DNA of 64,000 nucleotides, taken from positions 2,542,001 to 2,606,000 of the forward strand of contig JARFIW010001670.1 in assembly GCA_036346225.1 (NCBI GenBank), in the 5' to 3' direction. Origin of the DNA: Platerodrilus igneus (lineage: Eukaryota; Arthropoda; Insecta; Coleoptera; Lycidae). Position numbers and translations under genes: made by a program. Each line of letters opens with the position of its first letter. The first letter of the stretch is position 1. This document shows, piece by piece, positions 45,401-54,092 of this stretch. The notes under the pieces are model-generated. The model saw nothing but the letters and a program-made list of their open reading frames with translations. It did not search any database and had not been told where the DNA came from.

Positions 45401-46447
45401 TCATTCCCTTGTGGTGCATGTTATGCTACAGGGTATCCTACACCAACATTTTGGAGATGATGTTCCACCCATTTATGAAATGTCAAAAAATGTAAGCTTT
45501 ATCTTGCAAAATGCTTATGCAACTATTACGTATCCAAGACCATATTTGCCAAATGTTGCTGAAATTGCCTGCATTCATTGTAAGAAGCCAAAACCACTGC
45601 CTTCGGTAAGTATTATTCATGACGGAATTTTCCTCTTTTCACATCTACCTGGTAGGATTTAGAAGAATTCGTGTCTGGTAGTGGCGAAGCGGGTTTTATA
45701 TTTATAAGCATGGGTTCTTCTGTTAAAGCTGCTAACATGCCTGAGTATTTGAGACGATTGCTGCTATTGGTTTTTAGGCAGTTACCACAACGTGTACTAT
45801 GGAAGTGGGAAGGCGATACCGACATGCCAGACTTACCTTCAAATGTAAAACTTTTACGGTGGCTGCCTCAACAAGATCTTTTAGGTAAGTAAATAACAAA
45901 CATAAAGAGTTTTAATCTGAATATTATAGGGCATCCCAAAATACGCGCTTTTATAACACACGGTGGGTTACTTAGTATGTTTGAAACAGTTTTTCATGGA
46001 GTGCCTATTGTAACATTGCCTGTCTTTTGTGATCATGAATCAAATGCTGCTAAGGCTGCTCTAGACGGTTATGCCATTAAGCTTGACCTCGAAAAACTAA
46101 CAGCAGATTTATTGTTACGATCCATTAAGAAAATTATTTATGATCCAAAGTATAAGGAAGAGGTAAAACAAAAGCAGCTGTTGTTACTTGATCAAAAAGA
46201 AACTCCTTTGGAACGAGCTGTGTATTGGACCGAATATGTTTTGAGACATCGTGGTGCTAAACACTTGCAATCAAGGTCTAAGGATCTTAACGTTATTCAG
46301 TATTTCCTTATTGATGTAGTTGTATTACTGATATTTTTCTTTTGGATAATTTTCCTAGCGATCAAATTATTTTTAAAAATATTTTATAAGTTTTTGACAA
46401 CTAATGTAAATACGTCAATGTTTAAAAAAACTGTTAAAATTGAATGA
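24124..46447 (+). CDS. UGT: UDP-glucosyltransferase (UGT), four coding exons, 523 aa
   Basis: Coding exons are 24124-24447, 45105-45605, 45656-45884 and 45930-46447. All introns are GT-AG and phases agree (0, 0, 1), giving 523 residues, a normal UGT length. It should transfer sugar from a UDP-sugar to small lipophilic molecules in the ER lumen, a detoxification role in insects. Visible are an N-terminal signal peptide (to about residue 20), the catalytic-His region GTKSHKIPFWEL, the donor-binding signature (FITHGG..S..E..FHGVP....P.F.DH..NA), and a C-terminal membrane helix (YFLIDVVVLLIFFFWIIFLA) with a cytosolic tail. An acceptor ends two bases before ATG, so a 5' noncoding exon lies upstream. 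AATAAA occurs at 46553-46558. Intron 1 is 20.7 kb, packed with mobile DNA including a 9.3-kb palindrome. Confidence 0.93.
24905..25075 (-). mobile_element. RTE LINE 3'-end fragment (5' truncated copy)
   Basis: Closely matches 25328-25500, the 3' end of the RTE LINE beside it, including TTAAGGTCGGTTTG and TCTACATACCCTTCACAACC. It is in the same orientation and ends in the same place. Short 5'-truncated copies like this are usual for LINE insertions. Confidence 0.7.
25310..26014 (-). mobile_element. RTE-type LINE, 3' part (split by the palindromic element)
   Basis: The minus-strand frame 26007-25435 is the C-terminal part of an RTE-like ORF2: GSETWTIKEADKKKIEAFE, WCYRRMLKISWADRV, RDRMIGHQVRHEG. 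A 3' untranslated tail ends in a TTTA-rich microsatellite. The rest of the LINE lies at 35332-37436. Joining the two at the TTACTC duplication keeps the reading frame open. Confidence 0.88.
26015..26020 (+). repeat. Target-site duplication, left (TTACTC)
   Basis: TTACTC directly left of the palindromic element. The same six bases occur directly right of it at 35326-35331. Six-bp duplications are known for Maverick/Polinton elements. Confidence 0.85.
26045..26200. repeat. Terminal iterons of the left arm
   Basis: Two copies of CCTCATTTGCTCC lie at 26048-26082, followed by three of CTCCTTGTGGA at about 26148-26185. They are mirrored at 35150-35297 in the right arm. The related copy has a variant pair (CCACATTTCCTC) at 54912-54945. 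They are placed where a replication or integration protein would bind; the function is inferred. Confidence 0.6.
26230..26760. repeat. Subterminal repeat array, left arm (about 1.6 units)
   Basis: A unit beginning GAGATAAACCTATCTTGTTT occurs near 26280 and 26618, about 336 bp apart, with a shared body (GTAGCGACTTTT, CCTGCAAAGTTATACCCC). The right arm mirrors it at 34600-35070. The same unit forms longer arrays in both terminal repeats of the other copy (54960-56215 and 62937-64000). Confidence 0.8.
27324..27999 (-). pseudogene. Truncated zinc-finger PolB N-terminus, left arm
   Basis: Mirror of 33360-34128. The open part (27510-27878) carries the zinc-finger region CKVCDMEVLKSAYPGHLRS. A stop follows FLWKQKG, where the right arm has FLWKQKERF, so this arm's copy is broken by a mutation not shared with the other arm. 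The start codon is also lost. Confidence 0.7.
28160..28267 (-). other. 35-codon acidic frame, left arm
   Basis: An ATG frame (MEDVSDVSTNGIRTIDDANQ, then an alpha-helical tail) lies upstream of the truncated PolB gene. It is identical in register in the right arm (33091-33198) and shifted by one base in the third copy near 57585-57480. No recognised family. It may be a real small gene or the remnant of a larger one. Confidence 0.3.
28620..29320. repeat. Pair of direct repeats inside the left arm
   Basis: About 210 bp at 28640-28860 (AATGCGCTGTATAATACATG, CTACTGCTATTCTTGTA, GGCTTTTACACTTTC) recurs at 29105-29310 with around 10-15% divergence. The right arm has the pair at 32050-32260 and 32515-32720. 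The third copy also has both, so the duplication predates the palindrome. Confidence 0.7.
29745..29922 (-). pseudogene. PolB palm-end fragment, left arm
   Basis: Mirror of 31439-31606; see that entry. The minus-strand reading carries GKFKDEFNGG and EFVGS with a stop at the same position. Confidence 0.5.
30033..30221 (-). other. 62-codon frame conserved between arms (left copy)
   Basis: Reads MTEYTCYLHAVFAGHGGFRF and then a basic C-terminus (KKVLKMVLNKDEQKLVFKRY). The right-arm copy (31149-31337) is open over the same length with two changes. The third copy (about 59527-59340) is frameshifted. No family recognised; it could be a fragment of a larger gene of the parental element. Confidence 0.35.
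30332..30687 (-). pseudogene. PolB C-terminal tail fragment with repeat-coded head, left arm
   Basis: The head is coded by a GC-rich VNTR giving repeats of the GAHGxRxWxG type. Then come KHPILYLDGIEYLPAYVSGV and, in a shifted frame, YDLYTQLINKISLSREDNK and PNSTAIYAWRHKDI. The last segment resembles, from memory, the extreme C-terminus of type-B polymerases of insect Maverick-like elements (N-K-I-x-L-S-x-x-D-D-K-R). A TATA-like TTATTTATAAAAGG lies just upstream, near 30690-30703. Confidence 0.5.
30560..30660. repeat. GC-rich VNTR, left arm (long allele)
   Basis: Roughly 20-bp units (GCACCCCTGCGCATG-like) are repeated about five times. The mirrored position in the right arm (30775-30815) keeps only about two units. 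The third copy has a third version at about 59850-59960. Base composition is far GC-richer than the rest of the element. Confidence 0.75.
30700..30732. other. Centre of the palindrome
   Basis: AACAATG (30706-30712) and CATTGTT (30720-30726) are mirror arms around a 7-nt loop (30713-30719). Read on the minus strand, the loop continues AACAATG with TTATAT. That is exactly what follows AACAATG in the non-palindromic copy at 60009-60021. The loop is thus original parental sequence at the fold-back point. Confidence 0.8.
30733..30990 (+). pseudogene. PolB C-terminal tail fragment, right arm
   Basis: Mirror of 30332-30687 with a shortened VNTR. It carries KHPILYLDGIEYLPAYVSG. The frame breaks before the KISLSREDNK tail seen in the left arm. 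Confidence 0.5.
31149..31337 (+). other. 62-codon frame conserved between arms (right copy)
   Basis: Mirror of 30033-30221, open over the full length. It starts at a TTG; the first ATG is three codons further on. Confidence 0.35.
31439..31606 (+). pseudogene. Type-B DNA polymerase palm-end fragment, right arm
   Basis: An open stretch reads NKKVVGKFKDEFNGG, LEFVGSRAESD and KKIKGVSRIVVK, then stops. From memory, this spacing (V-x-G-K-x-K-D-E, then E-F-x-G-x-R-A-K, then K-G-V-x-x-x-V-V-K) is typical of the end of the palm domain of protein-primed type-B polymerases from insect Maverick-like elements. It is out of order relative to the N-terminal fragment, showing scrambling. The catalytic palm motifs upstream are absent. 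Confidence 0.55.
31605..31700 (+). pseudogene. Fragment paralogous to the 60118-60663 gene
   Basis: Immediately after the palm stop, in another frame, the sequence reads KTEGLTTYNEHIPSKG. This matches KTEGLTTYNNHIFPK in the intact 181-aa gene at 60118-60663. The left arm has the same join at about 29650-29745. A duplicated piece of that gene was spliced next to the polymerase fragment before the palindrome arose. Confidence 0.65.
32050..32720. repeat. Pair of direct repeats inside the right arm
   Basis: Mirror of 28620-29320. The two ~210-bp modules sit at about 32060-32260 and 32515-32715. Confidence 0.7.
33091..33198 (+). other. 35-codon acidic frame, right arm
   Basis: Mirror of 28160-28267. 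ATG at 33091, TGA at 33196-33198. Confidence 0.3.
33360..34128 (+). pseudogene. Mini-PolB: zinc-finger N-terminus joined to the C-terminal tail
   Basis: The best-preserved copy. In order it has a CxxC-HxxxxC finger (KCELC...RHQNKC), a decayed second finger (SLQRHKEKQH), a third finger (MCKVCDMEVLK with two histidines), then KIDCELYGVYTKKG and KSFNTKSMVI. I recall the last two as the segment preceding the polymerase domain in insect Maverick-like PolB proteins. After ENMYEVLNETM comes one stop codon. The same frame then continues INKISLSGEDNKKYIIPNST to a second stop at 34128, the protein's C-terminal tail. The whole exonuclease-polymerase core (normally many hundreds of residues) was removed by a deletion that keeps frame. 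The start codon is lost relative to the third copy. Confidence 0.7.
34600..35070. repeat. Subterminal repeat array, right arm
   Basis: Mirror image of 26230-26760. Confidence 0.8.
35326..35331 (+). repeat. Target-site duplication, right (TTACTC)
   Basis: Direct copy of 26015-26020. Keeping one of the two restores a continuous LINE frame across the junction. Confidence 0.85.
35332..37436 (-). mobile_element. RTE-type LINE, 5' part (endonuclease and RT)
   Basis: Minus-strand pieces lie in order. The endonuclease (37465-36857) has KIDILDISEVRW, VMGDFNASVGE and RRRYTWKEPG. The linker frame is 36731-36294. RT start (36316-35996) has LKLNKAPGIDDIPAELIK. RT middle (35835-35479) has QYGFRKDRG, FVDLEKAFDRV and NGVRQDYILSPLF. 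Last is the catalytic box region near 35400, degraded to LLLEDDITII (family: FADD). Frameshifts separate the pieces. It is interrupted by the palindromic element at 26020/35326 and by SINE copy 2 at its 5' side. Confidence 0.88.
37437..37760. repeat. Target-site duplication flanking SINE copy 2
   Basis: AGTAATGACC occurs at 37437-37446 and 37751-37760, bracketing the SINE. Confidence 0.8.
37447..37750 (-). mobile_element. tRNA-derived SINE copy 2 (full length)
   Basis: 304 bp, minus strand. The tRNA-like head has a good A box (TAGCGTAGTGG, complement of 37724-37734) and B box (GGTTCAAATCC, complement of 37682-37692), the two internal promoter elements of RNA polymerase III. The body matches copies 1 and 3. 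It inserted into the 5' part of the RTE LINE, with a 10-bp target duplication. Confidence 0.88.
37761..38929. other. Gene-free intronic DNA
   Basis: AT-rich, with a short ATTATT microsatellite near 38796-38824 and a triple TAATGTTAAATG-like run near 38379-38405. No gene recognised. Confidence 0.45.
38930..41600 (-). mobile_element. LINE relic with RLE-type endonuclease end
   Basis: The minus strand reads as a very A-rich, stop-riddled RT polyprotein. Near 40400 is HNWKEPGKDKITSFWLKKV (RT region 1). Near 39850 is ERFTFNRKDGGKGFIDMRN. Near 39360 is DNAAKMIHQQLALLH. Near 39200 is KLDIALIHKQKKITPLIEI, which fits the PD...E-x-x endonuclease strand of LINEs with a restriction-like endonuclease. 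The T-rich plus-strand frames here are its shadows. Clade cannot be fixed by eye. Confidence 0.6.
41601..43147. other. Gene-free intronic DNA
   Basis: Short frames at 41952-42149 and 42246-42458 lack any family signature. No repeat recognised. Confidence 0.4.
43148..44040. repeat. Inverted repeat with 290-bp arms
   Basis: 43148-43437 matches the reverse complement of 43728-44040 at roughly 90%. Shared landmarks are AAACCACTCATAGTTTTTGA, AGTACACTAGGCAAAAA, and the inner AACGCTTAACGTGAAATC-like block. The spacer (43438-43727) holds a near-duplicate pair of about 40 bp (GGCGGGTTTACACTTGTCAG at about 43638-43657 and 43707-43726). A 90-codon frame starts inside the right arm (43824-44096), ending NYEWFNYQRKLRKMLNKPQQ. 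No TIR-type ends or target duplication were identified. Confidence 0.65.
44041..45104. other. End of UGT intron 1, no gene recognised
   Basis: Frames at 44470-44652 and 44677-44910 show nothing recognisable. A pyrimidine-rich acceptor ends at 45104. Confidence 0.4.
45105..45605 (+). CDS. UGT: UGT coding exon 2
   Basis: Encodes residues 109-275, beginning TCEVLLSDPETKDFL. It contains KFDLLVLDGAYPECALGF, the strand with the second catalytic residue region, and ends CIHCKKPKPLPS before GTAAG at 45606. A long overlapping frame to 45662 reads through the donor and is not used. Confidence 0.9.
45656..45884 (+). CDS. UGT: UGT coding exon 3
   Basis: Encodes residues 276-351: DLEEFVSGSGEAGFIFISMG, then WKWEGD and LLRWLPQQDLLG, which lead into the donor-binding domain. 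It ends in phase 1 at TTAG|GTAAGT. The acceptor is CTGGTAG at 45655. Confidence 0.92.
45930..46447 (+). CDS. UGT: UGT coding exon 4
   Basis: Encodes residues 352-523. It carries the family signature (HPKIRAFITHGG, then GVPIVTLPVFCDHESNA), a helix-rich C-terminus, one transmembrane helix and a lysine-containing cytosolic tail. The stop TGA is at 46445-46447. Confidence 0.93.
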
Positions 46448-46552
46448 AACTAAAACCTGTTAAGTACCTGTGTAAATAATTAATTAGTGATAGTATTTCT
46501 GTAAATAGTAAGAATCTATGTTTGTGATAATAGTTGTTAAATTGTATAACTT

Positions 46553-46558
46553 GAAATA
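46553..46558 (+). terminator. UGT polyadenylation signal
   Basis: AATAAA about 105 bp after the UGT stop codon, the first such hexamer downstream. Confidence 0.6.
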
Positions 46559-46912
46559 AAAATATCGTTTACTAAGATATAGTTTCCCACATATGTTAAA
46601 TTATCAAATTATTGTAAGCACGATTTAGGTTTTGCTATCCAAACGATCTTTCTGACTTAGTAATACATTTCTTTCACTACTAACAGAGTTGTTAAGTTTG
46701 GTTTTACTAACACTTGTATAAATGAGGTTAATAATGAGATATTATTGACCAAGGCCAATAATGAAATCTGTCACTATCAACATATGTCGTTCTAAAGCAA
46801 TACAATCTAGTAAACCATTTAAGAAAATGTATCTGTTTTTAATTTTATTATTTCAATTACCAACAGACTTGTTTTATTCACAAACAACTTGAACACATAT
46901 TATTTAAGTACA

Positions 46913-47327
46913 AGTTAAACTGAAGTAAATTAATACAAATTTTATTGATTAATAATTAATGGTGAGTAACTTGAATTATAACAATGCGAAAGTTATGAGA
47001 TTCGAAGACTAACTGACTGGCAGAGGTTCTTACATTTAACATGAAGCCTGTGGTCTCACATTGTTCTGTGGCAATCTGCAAAATTGCTTTTATTCTGCTT
47101 CTTAAAAATTATACAATGTCAAGTCTGCTTGGCAGCAATTCATTGTTTCTAATCTGATTTTATCAACTTGCATCTGTGTTACAAAGGAATTGTCTATTAT
47201 TCATTCCCAGTATGAACTCGGTTGACACTTATTGCATTACATTCCATAATACAATGTATCGCTGTATTTCTGTAAATAATTAATACACTTAATTTTTAAT
47301 ACATATTACTATAACGAATATGTAACT
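46913..47327 (-). repeat. Errantivirus-like 3' LTR
   Basis: Read on the minus strand, a polypurine tract (47326-47339) is followed by AGTTAC, and the block ends TTTAACT at 46913, matching the AGT...ACT termini typical of errantivirus LTRs. AATAAA (complement of 46941-46946) lies about 30 bp before the end, as in a short R-U5. About 415 bp. The matching 5' LTR is not in the window. Confidence 0.5.
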
Positions 47328-47417
47328 TCTCCCCTCTTTGATACGAAATTAAGGGTTAGTACTTAATTTTTTAAATTGATTGCTTCTGAGGGATCAAGCG
47401 CTGTTGCTTTAATCTTT

Positions 47418-47935
47418 TTATCTAATGTACATTTTGCCTATTAAGTATACAGCTATCAACAATATTAAAATTATCAATACCATTTTCCAAAAACTAATAT
47501 TAATGTAGTGTAACTTTTGCATTTTTAGACTATTTAAATGTTTTTTTTTGTAATTGTTCATTAATTTTACTGCGGGGTTGAGATCGTCTAAATTTAAATG
47601 CTCTAATTGCATCAGTTTCTGGATAATTGCGTTATCTTTGATTAGGGAAATTTTGATTTTGGGTAGATTTTCAAATTCCTTTATTACTGTCGGGTCTGGA
47701 TACACTCGTATGATATCATTTTTTAATTTTAGGTAGCAATCTTTCTGGTGATAACTTTGCTTACGATCAGGGCTAAATTGTTTTCGTCCGTATTGCAATT
47801 GGCGGTTGCTATCACTTCTTCCGGAAACACCGCAATCCACTTGTTATCCTGAATCATTTTAATTTTCATCTCTGTAGTCTGTACTGGTTTTGGTACACAG
47901 TTCACATATTGATTAGAGAACAGTGATAATTGCAC
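47418..47935 (-). pseudogene. Endogenous errantivirus env-like C-terminal fragment
   Basis: Two minus-strand frames (47935-47729 and 47840-47418) together resemble the C-terminal half of an insect errantivirus/baculovirus-F-like envelope protein. They show a WIAVFPEEV-type strand, cysteine-containing segments, a helical stem and a single membrane anchor (WKMVLIILILLIAVYLIGKM) with a short tail. A frameshift separates the pieces and everything upstream (gag, pol, the rest of env) is missing. It is followed by a polypurine tract and an LTR. It is a dead fragment. Confidence 0.5.
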
Positions 47936-47939
47936 TTCG

Positions 47940-49992
47940 CAAAGGCTATATGCATCAATGGTTGTTGTTGTGATTGGTTGACATATGTATTAATAAAATC
48001 CAAAAGAGAGTATTCTCGTGTAAAATAATATAATATTTAAAAAATCTTTATTAAATTACAGCAGAACGCTTTCGGCGTTAGCCATCTTCGGTGCCATGTC
48101 AACTTAAAAATAAATATTCCATTAAACTATTACATTAAATATAAGACATTTTATGTATAAAACTAATATCACATCAATAAAGACTAGTTAAATAATTGAT
48201 TGTTTCAATAAATATGGATTACATCTTGTCTACGTCAATGAGCATAAACAGGTATCTGCCATTAAACCATCGCTGACCTCAACGACTGCACGTACTGGAA
48301 ACACCCCAAGTTGACTCCCACCATTTGGAACAGCAATCATCTATCCAAATTTTTAGTTCTCCAATCTACCATAGCTCCAATCGTCCACACATCAGCTAAG
48401 TTCCATTAACATCCATTATTCTATTCGGGTGCTCAACAAGCACCAGCCACCAAATTAAGAAAGTAATTTCTACTTACAGTTTATCACGCTTCGATTTTTT
48501 AAAATATATTTCAAACACATTTAAACTGTTATCTCAACAGTACACCAACTTGTGCACGTTGAAATAATTTCAATAAAATAACAAAACTCACTTGTCGCTT
48601 GACTCATGTACTAAAGTAGTTCGAAGCTTGAATGAAATTTATCAGAAAGTCACTCACCGTTTCCCGGTGGTTTATAAAGACCAATATCCCCCCCGACTAG
48701 GTTCCTTTCCGAAAACATACCACTTCTACAAACAAAGTTTCTTGGTAAATTTGTACAACGGTTCACAATTCTCAAAAACAATCCATACAAACAACACTTA
48801 ACCGTCGTCGATTCTAAATATCGTATCGTTTACTTTCAACAATTCAGTGGAAAACTGACAGCCGTAAGCCAACCGTTTCGAAAATCTTAGAATTTTGAAT
48901 ACCAAATAAACGCTTTAATCCGAAATCTAATAAAATTTTCAACGGCTGTCGAATTCGTTAAAGTCCTTCGCCAACTGATACAAACACGCGCATCTAAAAC
49001 ACGCCTGTCGAAAATACGTATATACAATTACTTCCCTCTATTTTATCTACAAAAATGTTCTATTTTGCACCCTTCCTATTTTTCCCATGCCAGTTAACAG
49101 TTTATTATGTCCCTGTCTAACCCGTATTTTATATCTCTTTTCCCAAGTTTACAAGTATAATAATATTCTAACAATGTCTACCCTCTCTCGAATATCATCC
49201 ATCTCCTTTCTATATGTGTATTCCTACCAACTATCTCCGTTTCTCATATGTTCATTATATTGGTCCTTATCTCCCCCAGTCGATGCAAAGTCAGTGCACA
49301 CATAAACTGTGTCTCATCCCAATACATGTTAAAACACGGCCTCTCTATCTAATATCAATTCATTTATACAACCTTCAACACCCTAACTCAATACTTGTTG
49401 CTCGTCTGTTTATAACGATCCTAAGCTTTTAACTAGAATCCTTAAAATAAAATATCTTCCCTCCTTTTAAATTAATACCAGGAACATTTTCAACTTGCAT
49501 TTTTGCTAGAAATAAATTGTTTGTTTGCACATCCTTTCTTAGAATACTTAACCGTTTATAAGTTGCCTAACGACAACACTTTCCTACCTTACGCTACATC
49601 TTTGCAAGATTAACCAATATTAAAGCTCTACCCTATGCTAAATTTATGTACACTATGCAATCAAGGAATTCACCCTCCTCAATTATCGATTTTTACTATA
49701 TGCAGAAACTGAAAGCTTTCGTATTAAATAACCTAAAGTTACTTCATAAAAATGCAAGTCTTCACTCTACGCTTTACAAAACAACGTTTTCTACCTAATA
49801 TTAGTAATAAATATTTACAGTTATTTTACACTGACACAAAATCAATCCTAAAGAGTAATGTAAATTGTAAAATACTATACTATTGTTTACAAAAACGTCT
49901 TAAATTCTAATTGATGCTTATATTCATGGTTCACCCTGCCATAAATAATTATCAGACCTATCTAACATCCATTGTACCCTATAAATCTACAG

Positions 49993-50034
<42 letters not shown>
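47940..50034. other. Gene-free AT-rich DNA with a structured terminal-like motif
   Basis: Near 48062-48105 the minus strand reads CCGAAGATGGCTAACGCC then GAAAGCGTTCTGC, giving compact nested hairpins (GGC/GCC and AACGC/GCGTT). Similar motifs occur at ends of some insect retroelements, but I cannot assign it. An (AT)n microsatellite runs 49995-50029. Short frames at 49087-49432 show no domain. Confidence 0.4.
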
Positions 50035-50620
50035 TGTAACGGGCTACTACTACCGCGCTTCTTTAATTTAAAACAAGTAATAATAAAGGTCTTTATTACT
50101 CACTGTTCACAAGTCTAATTAACAGTATATGCCTTATTTATAGATGTTTTCAGTCCACTTAACAATGAAGCACTATTACACTAATGAATTTACAAGCACT
50201 AATTTCTTCTTAAACTAACTTCTTTACCATAGGTCCATTAACAACACTAACACAACTATTTGTTTATACACTTCTATTTATTTATGTATACTACAAGCTG
50301 CATGTACATTAGACACAGCATATAACATCTATGTTTACTTCTAAAAGCTCAAACTACTATTACTTTACAACGTTATAATTTATATTAGACATTCTAGTAT
50401 AGACTGCCTCTTGCATTTCTCAGCGGTCTTATATATACTCAGATTTAAAGATATGACTCATCTTCTGGTAATTACGAGAAGCTTCCAGGTCTGGCGAGAA
50501 TGAACAGTGCTGCCGGCGTTTTGTGTGTTTAATTGCTAGAAGCATTCTAGAATCCTGGAAACTATGCAGACCCTACAACGCTTGTGTGTTTGACGAGTTG
50601 CCTAATAGTAGCTCGCAACA
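50035..50620 (-). mobile_element. Solo LTR (gypsy-like)
   Basis: 586 bp starting TGTAACGGGCTACTA and ending TAGTAGCTCGCAACA, imperfect inverted ends of TG...CA type. On the minus strand an AATAAA lies about 60 bp before the end, fixing the orientation. No internal region and no clear target duplication. It is next to an AT microsatellite. Confidence 0.55.
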
Positions 50621-51841
50621 CTATATAACATATACATGCGAACCAAATACTAGTCTGTACAGAACAACTTACAGCACTTCACTAATAATATAGACAGATA
50701 GACAGAATAATTATGGGGTTTATTACAGCATTTTTGCACATTTTAATACCTTATAATACCCATAAATAAAAATCGACATATAAATAGAAATAGAAACATC
50801 ACAAAAAACCTACCTAACTAATTAGTATGTTGGCGATGATGAACTGGTCTCCAATAAAATCTACTAAAACATAAAACACAAAATACATATTTACAGTAAT
50901 ACATTTAGGTACAATCAATAAATCAGCACCAATAATTATTCAAATATCACAGTTGGTGTATAAATACCAAGTCTGTATAAAATTTCGAACCTAATAACTC
51001 AGTTATCTATCAATATATAAAACGATATCACGCAACATTCACACTATATCATTTTTATAATAATCACAATATTAAATAATCCATAATGGGTTACTTCTCA
51101 ATCTCTTAATATTACTATAATACAAGCAAAAATTCATATCATAAACGAGCAGGGTTTCGTTATCTGCCAACTATGATGATGAAATGACGAGATGTGTTAT
51201 AACGACCAAGTGGAATCTCGATATCAAAGCCAAGTAAGCAGTGGTTTAAAGAATTTACGATCGCCGGTATCTACAATTGAATCATTTCAGAATGCGGACG
51301 GAAGTCCTAAACTTTAGAATGTGAGTTAAAATTTCGGACTGAAAACATTAAAATTTCTATTAAAGGAACAACACCCATCACATACCTGCCAGTCACGTAG
51401 AAAGAATGTAAGGTATCACTATAAAGATCTTTGTATCTGCCCGATTGGGTTTATATTATTTAACACAAAACAACTCATGCCAATCAACACTCGAAAGTAT
51501 AATGAACTATTTCAACAGATGTAACGTAACATTGTTTTCTGAAGAATAATCACGGAAAACACATTATAGAATCGCAATAACTTTTAAACATATTTCTAGT
51601 ATTCAATGATGACACGGCGGTTTTATCTAATGACAATTAAACTAGGTCATTTAATTCTAATAAATATCGAGTACTAACATATCATAGGCGGCTCGTATAA
51701 TTAGTCAATTTATAAAACGAGAAAGCAACCATTTATTACAATAGGGCATAGAGAGCAAAATGCAGAAAGCATTTAAACTACGAAATGGAATGTAACAACG
51801 TTTAGAACATTAAATATGTTATGAAATGCAAATTATATATC
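50621..51841. other. Gene-free AT-rich DNA
   Basis: No recognisable frame, RNA gene or repeat. Confidence 0.4.
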
Positions 51842-53776
51842 TAGTGTAGACGCACGTAAAGAATTTTGGCGAATATCTCTTTTGCCAGATGCTAAGGTTA
51901 AAACTGCTTTTAGCGCGATAGCAAGAGGGCAGTATAAGTTTGTCGTCGTCCCTTTTAAAATCAGAAATGCTGCATAGGCTTAGCAGCGTCTGATCAATAC
52001 CATATTCTAGCTGAAATTTAAACCATCCGTTTTCTGTTAATTGGATGACATGATTCTATATTTCCCACGTTTGAGGAACTATTAAGTTTTTGAATAAAGT
52101 TAAAGTTCGTCTCGAAAAAGTTAACTTGACATTAAATTTTGAAAAATATGAATTGTTTAAAAAGTCTTTGAAATTTTTTGATTATACAATAGGTTCTGAT
52201 TCCTTGCGAACTGATTCAGAGAAGGTACCTGCTACGGTAAATTATCTTCGTCCGAAGATATTAACTGAAGTCAAGCGTTTTATCGGTATATGCATCTGGT
52301 ACCGTCACTTTATAAAAAAATTTTCTTTGTTAGTATCCCCTAATAATGCGTTATTGAAAGGCAAAAAAAGAGAGCCAATTATTTGAACTTCAGAAGCAGA
52401 AATACATTTTATACAAATTAAACAGGTTTTAGTTTTAGCTCCTTTACTAACACAACTGTTTATTCCATACCCCTAATAAGGGAATCTGACGTTAGTGACA
52501 CTGGTGTCGGAGCAGCCATAATTCAGAACGTAAATGGTGTAGAAAATGTTATATCTTATGCAAAGAACTCTCAATAGCCCCGAAAAAAACTATTTGGTAA
52601 CTGAAAAGGATTGCCTGACAGTAATCTTTGCCATTGAGAAATTTTGACCATGGGTAGAAAGCAAAAAATTCATTGGCGTAACGGACCATTATTTCTTTTT
52701 GTGACTTAGTAGCTTACAAAATTATACTGGAAAATTGGCGGTTTGAGCTATTTGTCTGCGACGAACACTTTCGATTTTGTGCACCGCAAAGGAAAATTTA
52801 ACGTAGTTCCTGAATTTCTTAGTTGTACTTCCGTTATTGAAAATCTAGTAATTAATTTAATAGAGTTGAAATTAAATGACCTAGATAAGCGGTACAATTT
52901 TTTGCGTGAAAAATTATCTGCTTCACTAAAATATTATCCCCTATGGAAAGTTGAGAATAATTATATTTTAAAATTTCTCCTTTCTAATTTGTCATTATAA
53001 TCTAATATTCTATATTGGAAATAATTGTTACCCATATTGCAGAGACGATTTTATTCGTTCGTGTGATAATTCTCCATCTGCAGGGTACTTTGGATGTTCT
53101 AAAACTACCTTTTGCGGGCAAGAAAATTATTACTGGCCTAAAAAGAAAACAAGTGTTCTCAGATTCTGTCGTAAATGCGCGAGGTGTACTGCATAGAAAT
53201 CTTCAAACCTTGATTCTTATGGTTTCACGGGGACAGAGAAAGTTGTTCACGTTTCATTTCAAGTTATCGCATTAGATTTTATGGGACCTTCTTCCTTGAT
53301 CTAAAAGTGGACATAAATGGTTGTTACTAGTTAGTAACTGCTTTTCAAAAAAATATCGCACTAATTTCACTGTGTAGTGCAATGGCAAAAGTCGTAGAAT
53401 GTCATCCAGAAGAAATATTTTGTTATTGTTTTTGGCGCACCTCAATTTGTTTCTGCGATAATGGTTTCCAACTTACATACCATATTTTTAAAGCCATGTG
53501 TACGAAATACGATATTCAAGAAATTTGACTTAATGCGGTCAACATAATTTTGTCGGGAGAGATGCTAGAACAATCGGTACTGTGATTCGTTCCTATATTA
53601 AGGAACATAACGGTTGGGATTTTGAGGTACCACAAATTCAGTATGCTTTAAGTTAAGCAAAGCATGAAGCTAATGGGTATACACCCAATTTTTTAGCTTT
53701 TGGGTGCAACGTATTCGTGCGCGAAAAGTTCTAGCACCAACTGATGCTAAGGATATCATCACCGGTGGTAAAACGT

Positions 53777-54092
53777 TGTATATTTCAGACCTACATGTGA
53801 TTTTTTCCAATGCTCCACCCGAAGGTACTACATTGGCCACCAAGCGAGTTTTTTTACCTGAAAAATTTTGAATATTGCCGAACCCTTGCTGTTTCGAGCA
53901 AGGTAGGGATCTTTAACGTGCGTGACAACACTCGTTTTACTTCTTATCTGAACGAGGGCGTATTTTTGTGAAAAAAGCTCGCCTAACATTTTTCAAGTGC
54001 AACCGTGTCGGGATTCGAATTCGGGACCTTGGGCGTAGTAGTCACATGCATACCAACTACGCCACGGAGCCGCCAGGTGTATATTTCAAACC
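53777..54092. repeat. Target-site duplication flanking SINE copy 3
   Basis: TGTATATTTCAGACC at 53777-53791 and TGTATATTTCAAACC at 54078-54092. Removing the SINE and one copy rejoins the gypsy sequence. Confidence 0.85.
53792..54077 (-). mobile_element. tRNA-derived SINE copy 3
   Basis: 286 bp, minus strand, with a B box (complement of 54011-54021) and an A-box-like TGGCGTAGTTGG (complement of 54053-54064). About 90% similar to copy 2 over the body. A 15-bp target duplication with one mismatch flanks it. Confidence 0.87.

Noticed and set aside
49087..49432. Two overlapping 72-codon frames
   Set aside because: Low-complexity composition, no recognisable domain, different phases covering the same DNA.
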